DNA from: CAZAOY01 sp964486925 | Lineage (GTDB): Bacteria > Bacillota > Clostridia > Oscillospirales > Ruminococcaceae | NCBI GenBank assembly: GCA_964486925.1 | Contig: CAZAOY010000042.1 | Coordinates: 1-22,213, forward strand | DNA: 22,213 bases | Direction: 5' to 3' | In this document: positions 7,446-14,766 of the stretch, piece by piece | How the letters are laid out: each line of letters begins with the position of its first letter | How positions within the stretch are numbered: position 1 is the stretch's first letter | Notes under the pieces: generated by a model | What the model was told of the DNA's origin: nothing | The model's database searches: none | What the model saw: the letters and a program-made list of their open reading frames with translations, nothing else | Translations under genes and position numbers: made by a program

Positions 7446-7458
7446 ATTGTAATACAAT
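7446..7458. promoter_or_regulatory. Candidate Rrf2 operator
   Basis: ATTGTAATACAAT is a perfect inverted repeat (6-base arms, one centre base) ending 9 bases upstream of the -35 element of the Rrf2 gene. A similar repeat with ATTGT/ACAAT arms lies upstream of the activase genes at 7978-7991. Binding by the Rrf2 protein is inferred from position only. Confidence 0.4.
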
Positions 7459-7467
7459 ACGCTACAA

Positions 7468-7496
7468 TTGACTTTTTGATTAAAATATGATAGAAT
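7468..7496 (+). promoter_or_regulatory. Promoter of the Rrf2-type regulator
   Basis: TTGACT (7468-7473) and TAGAAT (7491-7496) are 17 bases apart. The -10 element overlaps an upstream in-frame ATG (7487), which shows that this ATG cannot be the translation start and supports the one at 7523. Confidence 0.7.
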
Positions 7497-7522
7497 TGTA
7501 TAAAAAGGTGGAGGTCGAATTA

Positions 7523-7951
7523 ATGAGAATGAGCGCACAATTTACCATATCTGTGCAGATTTTGGTGTTAATTGCGTATTTTGCAGATAGAAAATTGACA
7601 AGCCAGTTTCTGTCAAAGAGCACTGGAGCAAATCCAGTGATGGTTCGCCGCCTTTTTGGTAAGCTTAAGGGTGCGGGGATCTTAAATGTATCTGCGGGCA
7701 GAGGTGCTACCACCCTTGCAAGACCGACTAATGAAATCTCCCTTTGGGACATATATATGGCGGTGGAGGAATATAGTGTAAGTGAGCTATTTAAATTCCA
7801 CCCTAAAATTTCGGACAAGTGTAAAATCGGGATGTTTTTTGAAGGGGTGCTATCGGTTCATCTTGACGATGCAGTACAGGCTATGGCAGGAAGGTTATCT
7901 AACATTTCACTAATGCAGCTTTTGGATGAGTGGAACATCTTACATAGATAG
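7523..7951 (+). CDS. Rrf2-family transcriptional regulator
   Basis: This 142-residue winged-helix regulator shows the Rrf2 pattern: the N-terminal FTISVQILVLIAYF, the recognition region TSQFLSKSTGANPVMVRRLFGKLKGAGIL, and the wing NVSAGRGATTLARPTNEISLWDIYMAVE. It has only one cysteine (in DKCKIG) and lacks the three-cysteine cluster of IscR or NsrR, so it resembles the YwnA/non-Fe-S branch. The ATG at 7523 has AAGGTGGAGG 8 bases upstream. It precedes the activase genes by 129 bases in the same direction and is the obvious candidate to control them. The effector is unknown. Confidence 0.88.
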   Translation: MRMSAQFTISVQILVLIAYFADRKLTSQFLSKSTGANPVMVRRLFGKLKGAGILNVSAGRGATTLARPTNEISLWDIYMAVEEYSVSELFKFHPKISDKCKIGMFFEGVLSVHLDDAVQAMAGRLSNISLMQLLDEWNILHR

Positions 7952-7965
7952 GACAGCTAGCTGTC
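7952..7965. repeat. Perfect 14-bp palindrome after the Rrf2 gene
   Basis: GACAGCTAGCTGTC is fully self-complementary and starts right after the Rrf2 stop codon. No T run follows, so it is unlikely to be a terminator. It could be a protein-binding site. Confidence 0.5.
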
Positions 7966-7977
7966 TAGATAAAGGAT

Positions 7978-7991
7978 ATTGTTTTTACAAT
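7978..7991. promoter_or_regulatory. Second candidate Rrf2 operator
   Basis: ATTGTTTTTACAAT has the same ATTGT/ACAAT arms as the repeat at 7446-7458, with a spacer one base longer. It abuts a TATAAT (7993-7998) that could be the -10 of the activase genes, though no good -35 element stands at the right distance. Confidence 0.35.
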
Positions 7992-8033
7992 GTATAATAA
8001 ATAGCATCTCTTGTAGCAGGGATTGCGAAGCTA

Positions 8034-8057
8034 TATGGTCATATTAGAGTGACCATA
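8034..8057 (+). repeat. Inverted repeat upstream of the activase gene
   Basis: TATGGTCA (8034-8041) and TGACCATA (8050-8057) are perfect 8-base arms around an 8-base spacer, ending 23 bases before the activase start codon. As RNA it would form a leader hairpin just ahead of the ribosome binding region; as DNA it could be an operator. Which one cannot be decided from sequence. Confidence 0.45.
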
Positions 8058-8080
8058 GAAAGGATCAGGTAGAGTAAGGT

Positions 8081-10993
8081 ATGTTACGCCTAGGTATTGA
8101 CGTCGGATCAACAACGCTTAAATGCGTGCTTATGGACAAAAGCAATAAGATTTTATATTCTTCATACACACGTCATTTCTCTAAGATAAAAGAGACGGTT
8201 TGTGAGATCTTGTCTGAGATTTCAACAAGATTTAGTCGAGAGAAAGAGATTACCGTTGCGGTTTCTGGATCTGCGGGGATGGGTTTTGCACAAGGTCTTA
8301 AGATCCCATTTATTCAAGAGGTTTACGCTACCAAGGTTGCGGTAGAAAGCTTTAGCCCACAGGCGGACACCGTTATCGAGCTAGGGGGAGAGGACGCTAA
8401 GGTTATCTTCCTAGACGGTGGGTTAGAGGTTCGCATGAACGGATCCTGTGCGGGTGGTACCGGGGCTTTTATCGACCAGATGGCGACACTTTTAAATATT
8501 ACCCCCGACGAGATGAACACCCTTGCAAAGGATCACAAAAAGATCTATTCGGTAGCTTCAAGGTGCGGGGTGTTTGCAAAATCCGATATCCAACCACTTC
8601 TAAACCAAGGAGCGCAAAGGGAGGATGTCGCCGCTAGCATATTTTATGCGGTGGTAAACCAGACTATCGCAGGTTTAGCGCAAGGGCGAGAGCTTAAGGG
8701 AAATATCCTATATCTAGGTGGCCCTTTAACCTTCCTATCTCAGCTTAGAGATAGCTTTGATAACTCCCTTAATACAAAAGGAATCTGCCCTGATAACTCA
8801 CTATATTATGTAGCTATGGGAACTGCACTCCTGTCCAGTCAAGCTACCGATATAAGACAGCTTATTAGAGAGGTATCTCAGTATCAGTCGGAGAACGGGT
8901 TTGAAAGCAGTCAGCCTTTATTTAACAACAAAGCGGAGTATGAAAGCTTTACTTCTAGACATAACAAGACTTCGGTAGAACAAAACACTGATAGAACCTA
9001 CTCTAAGGGCGGTTATATCGGGATTGATGCAGGATCTACGACTGTAAAGCTTGTGGTACTTGATGAGGATGAGAGGTTATTATTCTCAAGATATGCCTCT
9101 AATAAAGGTAACCCTGTTACGGCAGTTAAGGACTTTTTGTCGGAATTTTTTGATGAGTTTCCCTCTATTAAGATACTGGGAAGTGCGGTGACCGGGTACG
9201 GCGAGGAGATGCTTAAAAGTGCATTCTCCTGTGATTTTGGGATAGTGGAAACTATGGCACATTTTTACGCCGCAAAGAAGTTTTCACCTAATGTTGACTT
9301 TATCCTAGATATCGGCGGTCAGGATATAAAGTGCTTTAAGGTTGTCGACGGGGTTATCGATGATATCTTCCTAAATGAAGCCTGTTCATCGGGGTGTGGT
9401 TCATTTTTACAAAGCTTTGCTGAAGTTTTAGGCTACACGGTGCAGGATTTTGCGACTATGGGACTATTTGCACAAAAGCCGGTAGATCTAGGCTCACGCT
9501 GTACGGTGTTTATGAATTCATCTGTCAAGCAGGCTCAAAAGGATGGTGCAACCATCGAGGATATCTCGGCGGGGCTATCGGTTAGCGTTGTAAAGAATGC
9601 GCTTTACAAGGTTATCCGAACTACAAATGCTAAAGAGCTTGGTAAGAACATTGTGGTTCAAGGTGGAACATTCCTTAACGATGCGGTGCTTCGTGCATTT
9701 GAGTTAGAGCTTGGCGCAGAGGTTATACGTCCTAAAATTGCGGGTATTATGGGTGCTTTTGGTGCGGCGCTATATGCTAAGGAGCGGGTACAAGGTGCTA
9801 GCAGTACACTAGATAAACAGCAGATAAAGTCACTCGAGCATAAGGTATCCTCCGTTACCTGCGGACTCTGTACCAACCACTGTTCGCTAACGGTAAACAC
9901 CTTTGACGGTAAACGTAAGTTTATCGGCGGTAACCGCTGTGACCGTCCGCTATCCGATACAAAGGGTAATAGCGAGGTAAATCTGTATGATTACAAACAT
10001 AAACTATTAGCAAGGTACTACAACGGTACAGGCGGAAAACGTGCTAAAATCGGAATACCCCTAGGGCTTAACATGTACGAGCTATTACCATTTTGGCACG
10101 CATTCTTTAAGACACTTGACTTTGAGGTAGTGGTATCTCCGCTCTCAAATCGTGAGCTATACATAGACGGACAGCACACCATCCCTTCCGACACGGTATG
10201 CTTTCCCGCAAAGCTAATGCATGGACATGCGAAGTATCTGGCTAACGCTAACGTTGACGCAATATTCTACCCATGTATGAGTTATAATATCGACGAGGGT
10301 ATGGGGGATAACCATTATAACTGTCCTGTTGTTGCCTACTACCCCGAAGTTATTGCCGCTAACCTCTCCGAGCTTAAAGGTATTCCGTTTATCTACGACT
10401 ATATCGGGATACACCGTCCTAAGGATCTAGGGGTTAAGCTATGGTCAATACTTAACAATAACTTTAGCGGGCGTTTTGGTAAGATCCCGCTACAGCTTGT
10501 AAAGAAAGCGGTTAAGAATGCATTTATTGAGCATAATACCTTCCTTGACAATATACGCAAAAAGGGAGCGATAATTCTAGAGGAGGCGGCTAGACGAGAT
10601 CTGCCTGTTATAGTTTTGTGCGGACGTCCCTACCATCTTGATCCCGAGGTCAACCATGGTATCGACAAGCTAATCTGCGCTAGTGGGGCGGCGCTTATTA
10701 CAGAGGATGCTATTAGCCACCTTATTAAACCATTTTCGGTGGATGTGTTAAACCAGTGGACCTACCATTCCCGCTTGTATGCGGCGGCGGAATATGTAAC
10801 CCACCACAAAAACTATAACCTTGTTCAGCTTGTATCCTTTGGATGTGGAGTTGACGCTATAACTACCGATGAGGTGAGGTCGATACTAACACGTAAGGGT
10901 AAGATATATACGCAGATTAAGATTGATGAGATCACAAACCTTGGAGCAGTAAAGATACGGCTAAAAAGCCTATTCGCAGCTATGGAGAGATAG
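8081..10993 (+). CDS. 2-hydroxyacyl-CoA dehydratase activase-related ATPase, duplicated
   Basis: This 970-residue protein carries two tandem BcrAD/BadFG-type ASKHA ATPase domains (about 1-255 and 312-568), then a four-cysteine segment CGLC-x3-C ... C (594, 597, 601, 620) and a DUF2229-type domain (about 645-960). Each ATPase domain opens with a phosphate-binding DxGSTT motif. The first has the two cysteines that hold the activator's 4Fe-4S cluster (Cys123 in GSCAGG, Cys162 in SRCGVF); the second has CSSGCG (435, 439) and Cys474. In characterised relatives (HgdC, BcrA/D) the ATPase injects an electron into a partner enzyme. No genuine dehydratase subunits are nearby, so the physiological substrate is unknown. 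It starts at the ATG at 8081 after AGAGTAAGG. The next gene begins 4 bases after its stop and encodes what is normally the C-terminal part of the same protein. Confidence 0.9.
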   Translation: MLRLGIDVGSTTLKCVLMDKSNKILYSSYTRHFSKIKETVCEILSEISTRFSREKEITVAVSGSAGMGFAQGLKIPFIQEVYATKVAVESFSPQADTVIELGGEDAKVIFLDGGLEVRMNGSCAGGTGAFIDQMATLLNITPDEMNTLAKDHKKIYSVASRCGVFAKSDIQPLLNQGAQREDVAASIFYAVVNQTIAGLAQGRELKGNILYLGGPLTFLSQLRDSFDNSLNTKGICPDNSLYYVAMGTALLSSQATDIRQLIREVSQYQSENGFESSQPLFNNKAEYESFTSRHNKTSVEQNTDRTYSKGGYIGIDAGSTTVKLVVLDEDERLLFSRYASNKGNPVTAVKDFLSEFFDEFPSIKILGSAVTGYGEEMLKSAFSCDFGIVETMAHFYAAKKFSPNVDFILDIGGQDIKCFKVVDGVIDDIFLNEACSSGCGSFLQSFAEVLGYTVQDFATMGLFAQKPVDLGSRCTVFMNSSVKQAQKDGATIEDISAGLSVSVVKNALYKVIRTTNAKELGKNIVVQGGTFLNDAVLRAFELELGAEVIRPKIAGIMGAFGAALYAKERVQGASSTLDKQQIKSLEHKVSSVTCGLCTNHCSLTVNTFDGKRKFIGGNRCDRPLSDTKGNSEVNLYDYKHKLLARYYNGTGGKRAKIGIPLGLNMYELLPFWHAFFKTLDFEVVVSPLSNRELYIDGQHTIPSDTVCFPAKLMHGHAKYLANANVDAIFYPCMSYNIDEGMGDNHYNCPVVAYYPEVIAANLSELKGIPFIYDYIGIHRPKDLGVKLWSILNNNFSGRFGKIPLQLVKKAVKNAFIEHNTFLDNIRKKGAIILEEAARRDLPVIVLCGRPYHLDPEVNHGIDKLICASGAALITEDAISHLIKPFSVDVLNQWTYHSRLYAAAEYVTHHKNYNLVQLVSFGCGVDAITTDEVRSILTRKGKIYTQIKIDEITNLGAVKIRLKSLFAAMER

Positions 10994-10997
10994 AGAT

Positions 10998-12314
10998 ATG
11001 AGCAAAAATAACAGAATTGAATTTACTAAAGAGATGAAGAGGGATTACACCATTCTAACACCAAACATGTTACCTGTCCATTTTAAGCTTGTTAGAAACG
11101 TCTTTAGGCTTAGCGGGTATAACATGGTGGTGCTAAACAATGAAGAAAGCTCCGTTATTGAGATGGGACTTAAGTATGTGCATAACGACACCTGCTACCC
11201 TGCACTTTTGGTTATCGGTCAGTTTATCGATGCACTTAACAGCGGACGGTATGACATTAACAAGACAGCGTTAATGATAACCCAGACAGGAGGCGGATGT
11301 CGTGCCTCAAACTACATACATCTTCTACGCAAAGCTTTAAAGAAGGCAGGATACGAGCATGTGCCGGTAATCTCACTTAACCTATCGGGGCTTGAGAAAA
11401 ACTCTGGATTTTCCCTTACCCTTCCGCTACTTCGTCGAACACTGGCTACCATTGTATACGGTGATATGTTAACGTTATTATGCAACCAAACCGAACCGTA
11501 CGAGGTTAAAGCTGGTCAATCAAGGGAGCTTGTTGACAGTTGGGTAGAGCGGTTAACACGACAGTTTTCAAAAGGTAAAGGCCTTAGCATGAGGGCAATG
11601 ACCGCTAATCTAAAGGAGATTGCTCTACAGTTTTCACAGATTGACATCGTCAAAAAGCTTAAAACCAAGGTTGGGATAGTAGGCGAGATATACATAAAGT
11701 ATTCCAGCCTTGGAAACAATCGTTTAGAGGAGTTTTTAAAGGGTCAAGACTGCGAGGTAATGGTACCCGGCGTTATCGATTTTATGATCTTTAAGACCGA
11801 CAACCGCAAGGAGGATATAAAGCTTTACGGAGGTAGTAAGGCTAAATACATGGTGTGTGATATGCTGTATAGCTATCTGCTTAAGATCCAAAACGTGCTA
11901 ATAGATTCAGTTAAGGCGTTCCCACGTTTTCTGGCACCATGCGGATATGAACATCTAAAAGAGCTTGTTAGCGGGTTTGTAGGCTACGGAAACAAGATGG
12001 GAGAAGGTTGGCTACTTACAGCAGAGATGTTAGAGTTAAACGAACAGGGATATGAAAACATTGTCTGTGCACAACCCTTCGGTTGCCTACCAAACCACAT
12101 TATCGGCAAGGGTATGTTTAGAAAGATAAAGGAGCGTTACCCTCACTCTAACATAGTGCCTATCGATTACGACCCAGGTGCTACACGTGTAAACCAAGAA
12201 AACCGCATAAAACTAATGCTTGCAGTAGCTAGAGAGGGCAGGGTAGAAAAAATCCCTCAACACTCAAAATCCGAACCAGCTCCAGTACCTGTAGAGGTGT
12301 TAATGCCTGTGTAG
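10998..12314 (+). CDS. Activase partner protein, HGD-D-like C-terminal half
   Basis: This 438-residue protein resembles the C-terminal third of the long activase-related proteins of Clostridia, which has a 2-hydroxyglutaryl-CoA dehydratase D-component-like fold. Conserved cysteines stand in NDTCYP (66), GGGCRASN (101), APCGYEH (315) and PFGCLPNH (363) and could ligate an iron-sulfur cluster; the PIDYDPGATRVNQENRIKL segment near the end is also typical. It begins 4 bases after the stop of the activase gene, with AGAG sequence as a weak binding site, so translation is probably coupled. Together the two would give the usual ~1400 residues. I infer that it receives electrons from the activase; the reaction is unknown. 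A strong terminator follows. Confidence 0.85.
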   Translation: MSKNNRIEFTKEMKRDYTILTPNMLPVHFKLVRNVFRLSGYNMVVLNNEESSVIEMGLKYVHNDTCYPALLVIGQFIDALNSGRYDINKTALMITQTGGGCRASNYIHLLRKALKKAGYEHVPVISLNLSGLEKNSGFSLTLPLLRRTLATIVYGDMLTLLCNQTEPYEVKAGQSRELVDSWVERLTRQFSKGKGLSMRAMTANLKEIALQFSQIDIVKKLKTKVGIVGEIYIKYSSLGNNRLEEFLKGQDCEVMVPGVIDFMIFKTDNRKEDIKLYGGSKAKYMVCDMLYSYLLKIQNVLIDSVKAFPRFLAPCGYEHLKELVSGFVGYGNKMGEGWLLTAEMLELNEQGYENIVCAQPFGCLPNHIIGKGMFRKIKERYPHSNIVPIDYDPGATRVNQENRIKLMLAVAREGRVEKIPQHSKSEPAPVPVEVLMPV

Positions 12315-12341
12315 GATGGGTGGGTGAAAAAGTATTTTACG

Positions 12342-12385
12342 AAACCCGCACAAAGCTTAAGGGTCACCTAGCTTTGTGCGGGTTT
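12342..12385 (+). terminator. Terminator of the Rrf2-activase region
   Basis: AAACCCGCACAAAGCT (12342-12357) and AGCTTTGTGCGGGTTT (12370-12385) form a perfect 16-bp stem with a 12-base loop, followed by ATTCTT. It lies 27 bases after the last stop codon of the operon. Confidence 0.92.
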
Positions 12386-12453
12386 ATTCTTAGTATTAAT
12401 AACTAAATATATCCTTATTCTATCTTCATAGTTCTATAATATTAATATATGAG

Positions 12454-12479
12454 AGTATCACCATAACCATGGAGATACT
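12454..12479. repeat. Inverted repeat upstream of the AraC-GGDEF promoter
   Basis: AGTATCACCAT and ATGGAGATACT are 11-base arms with one mismatch around AACC. The repeat ends about 20 bases before the predicted -35 region. No T run follows it, so an operator is more likely than a terminator, possibly for the AraC-type protein itself. Confidence 0.45.
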
Positions 12480-12498
12480 GCACTTTTAAAATCATTAG

Positions 12499-12527
12499 TT
12501 TAAATTATCCTATAAGTATGATATAAT
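12499..12527 (+). promoter_or_regulatory. Probable promoter of the AraC-GGDEF gene
   Basis: TATAAT (12522-12527), preceded by TGA as an extended -10, has TTTAAA 17 bases upstream (12499-12504). The -35 is weak (4 of 6 matches), which fits an activated promoter. The leader would be about 100 bases. Confidence 0.45.
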
Positions 12528-12630
12528 CTGCTCAAAACATCAAGAATTACAACATAAATTGATGTATTATATATACAGTACTACAGATTGTGTGCACTAG
12601 TGTATTACTAAACCTGGAAGGAGGAAAGCT

Positions 12631-13464
12631 GTGCGTAATTTTATGATACTATCCGATGCGCTTTGTTTTATCGAAGAGAATATCTGCGAGGTTATTACAC
12701 AGGAGGATATTGCTAAAGCCTGCTACTGTTCGGTATCTAGCCTGCAAAAGCTGTTTCGATATGCCATTCACTTTACTGTAAAGGAATATATTGATAAGCG
12801 ACGATTGACCTGTGCCGCTCGTGATATTGCTAAGAGTGAGCTTAGCATAACCGATATAGCGATGAAGTACCAGTACAACTCTCCTGAGGTGTTTTCTAGA
12901 GCATTTGCAAGGCTTTGGAATGTTAAACCCTCTACCTTTCGCAAAAAGCGAAGATTTTCGGGGTTGTTCCCTAGAATCGTTGATTTTGATTACATCGGTA
13001 AAGATGAAAGGGGTATTATTATGCGTAGAAAGGTTGATATATCAGAGATTTATGATGTTTTAAAGGAGCTAACAGGAACCTATGTATTGTGTATTGACAT
13101 TGTCAGTATGCTAGCGATTAACAAAATCTCACATGAATTAGGAGATAAAGCTATCCTTGAAACGGCGGAGCGTTTAGAGAGTATATCGGATGACAATATG
13201 CTTATTTTTCGCATTGGCGGGGATGAATTCGCGGTTGTAACCTGCCTTGACGATATCGAAAAGGTACGTGTTATTGCTAAGGATATTACCGCAATGAATG
13301 GTAAGGTGGTTAAGGTCAAGGAATTTGAATCTCCTCTATCCCTTCGCGTTGGCGCAATGAGGATGAGTAATACAAACATAAAATACAACGAGCTATACAG
13401 CGATATGCAACAAGCAATAAACCTTGCACGCCAAAATGACGCTAGTGTATTTATTATGGAATAG
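12631..13464 (+). CDS. AraC-type DNA-binding domain fused to a GGDEF domain
   Basis: This 277-residue protein is a fusion. Residues 1-108 are an AraC/XylS DNA-binding domain with both helix-turn-helix units: ITQEDIAKACYCSVSSLQKLFR, then ITDIAMKYQYNSPEVFSRAF and the NVKPSTFRKKR end. Residues about 148-277 are a GGDEF domain: CIDIVSMLAINK with the metal-binding Asp156, SHELGD at 168-172, and an intact GGDEF at 196-200. The second acidic residue of the usual D-x-D metal motif is Val, and no RxxD inhibitory site precedes GGDEF. It could be a weak diguanylate cyclase, or a GTP or c-di-GMP sensing regulator. No PAS or membrane segment is present, so it is cytoplasmic. It starts at GTG after AAGGAGG (12618-12624). 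Its target is not evident, though flagellar genes lie downstream. Confidence 0.88.
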   Translation: MRNFMILSDALCFIEENICEVITQEDIAKACYCSVSSLQKLFRYAIHFTVKEYIDKRRLTCAARDIAKSELSITDIAMKYQYNSPEVFSRAFARLWNVKPSTFRKKRRFSGLFPRIVDFDYIGKDERGIIMRRKVDISEIYDVLKELTGTYVLCIDIVSMLAINKISHELGDKAILETAERLESISDDNMLIFRIGGDEFAVVTCLDDIEKVRVIAKDITAMNGKVVKVKEFESPLSLRVGAMRMSNTNIKYNELYSDMQQAINLARQNDASVFIME

Positions 13465-13547
13465 AAAATACGAAAGCGAACCTTAGTAACATAAGTTTAC
13501 AAATATTCAATTAATAGGATATGCCTAACTATTGGATATACAACTAA

Positions 13548-13597
13548 AAATCACAGCATGCTTAAACATCCTTAAGGTGTGTAGTATGCTGTGATTT
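13548..13597 (+). terminator. Terminator of the AraC-GGDEF gene
   Basis: AAATCACAGCATGC (13548-13561) pairs with GTATGCTGTGATTT (13584-13597), 14 pairs with one G-U, and is followed by a T-rich tail (ATTTTAATTTTTT). It lies 83 bases after the stop codon. Confidence 0.88.
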
Positions 13598-13621
13598 ATT
13601 TTAATTTTTTCCAGTTTCCTC

Positions 13622-13650
13622 TTGAAATTATGATTTTATTGTGATATAAT
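13622..13650 (+). promoter_or_regulatory. Promoter of the 248-residue orphan gene
   Basis: TTGAAA (13622-13627) and TATAAT (13645-13650) are 17 bases apart, with TGA just before the -10. It gives a leader of about 128 bases before the start codon. Confidence 0.75.
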
Positions 13651-13784
13651 GTAGATAACAGCAATTTTACAATTTATGGATAATAATTATTTATTATTTT
13701 TCTGGATTTTATCGTTATTTGTCGAATTATGTTGAAATATTAATGGATGTTATAATTACATAAAAATATGAAGGAGATGGCAAT

Positions 13785-14531
13785 ATGGATATTAATAAAC
13801 GTTTTCTGATAAAATCAAAAACAAACCTTGCTATAGCAGGGTCTAGAGCAAGATTGACTAAAAAATCAGCTACAAACAAGGAAAGCATTGCACTAACAGG
13901 GATTAAACGGTTTCGTAATATTATTTACAGTAATTGGTGTAAACTACGGGATATTTATACGACTAATAGTAGTATTAATCTGGATCTAACGAGCCCAGAC
14001 CTTTTAGCTAAGCTATCGGAAAACTCACTAATGTTTTCCGTAACGAAATATGCTATCGACCAGAATGTGATTAATAGAAAGATAAGAGTTTTGACAAACC
14101 TGCTTAAGTGCGATACCGAGTACCTACAAGATGTAAGAAATTTTATGACAAACGCTATAGGCCGAAAGCTAGCAGAGGCAATCATCCTAGCTAATGAGGA
14201 TTACCAAGATGCCATAGCAAAAAGTATCTACGATTCACGTTGCTCACATAATGCACTAAAAGCTACCGATCCTGAAAAATGGGGTGAACCTACATATCTG
14301 CCACCGAGTTATAAGGATATAAACGTTAAAGCAATGCTTTTAAGCGAGGATATCGATTATACTAGCGACGTATTTGGATGTTTTATTTCAGTATTAAATA
14401 GGCAGGCAGTAACCTACGGCCTTACCGAATCAGAACGGCTTTTAAGCTCTTCTGCCGAAAAGGCAGAGCTTAGGGTAGGATTAACTAAGCAATATAACGG
14501 TATAATAAAACCCGTTCTGGAGCTTGTTTAA
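13785..14531 (+). CDS. Unrecognised 248-residue protein
   Basis: I do not recognise this protein. It has a lysine- and serine-rich N-terminus (residues 1-45, net basic), then a predicted mainly helical body, with three cysteines in the middle (in NWCKL, LKCDTE, SRCSH) and one later (FGCF). There is no signal peptide, membrane segment or known motif. It has a good promoter, an AAGGAGATGG ribosome binding site 4-5 bases before its ATG, and codon use like its neighbours, so I take it as a real gene. It is transcribed alone, between an AraC-GGDEF regulator and a glycosyltransferase. No function is proposed. Confidence 0.75.
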   Translation: MDINKRFLIKSKTNLAIAGSRARLTKKSATNKESIALTGIKRFRNIIYSNWCKLRDIYTTNSSINLDLTSPDLLAKLSENSLMFSVTKYAIDQNVINRKIRVLTNLLKCDTEYLQDVRNFMTNAIGRKLAEAIILANEDYQDAIAKSIYDSRCSHNALKATDPEKWGEPTYLPPSYKDINVKAMLLSEDIDYTSDVFGCFISVLNRQAVTYGLTESERLLSSSAEKAELRVGLTKQYNGIIKPVLELV

Positions 14532-14700
14532 TAGCTGTCGCTATCCAGTTAAGTTTCTAACAGTAGTCTATCTCCCTGCCCTACTCTATGGGTATTAGGT
14601 AATACGCTCAACTTATCTTAACAGATGTAATATTCTACGATATATTCCCTTGTCTTAATTACACTATTTATCTAATTTTAGCTATGATAGTTTAGTATTA

Positions 14701-14729
14701 TTGACAATTACGCTGCTTTCGTTTATAAT
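14701..14729 (+). promoter_or_regulatory. Consensus sigma-A promoter of the glycosyltransferase gene
   Basis: TTGACA (14701-14706) and TATAAT (14724-14729), both perfect consensus, are separated by the optimal 17 bases. The leader would be only about 30 bases. This is the strongest promoter in the window, so the gene is probably well expressed without an activator. Confidence 0.9.
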
Positions 14730-14766
14730 GTATACTTAGGTATTAATATTACAAGGAGGGTACATT

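Larger units (their letters stand above)
12315..12630. other. 316-base gap: terminator, hairpin and promoter
   Basis: This gene-free stretch holds the activase terminator (12342-12385), an inverted repeat (12454-12479) and a probable promoter for the AraC-GGDEF gene. No small reading frame with a ribosome binding site is seen. Confidence 0.6.
13465..13784. other. 320-base gap: terminator, promoter and AT-rich leader
   Basis: This stretch holds the terminator of the AraC-GGDEF gene and a strong promoter for the next gene. A ~128-base AT-rich leader then follows, containing an A/T-only hairpin at 13680-13697. No coding potential is seen. Confidence 0.6.

Noticed and set aside
13680..13697. ATAATAA/TTATTAT hairpin with following T run in the orphan gene leader as an attenuator
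   Set aside because: The stem is made only of A-T pairs and would be too weak to terminate transcription.
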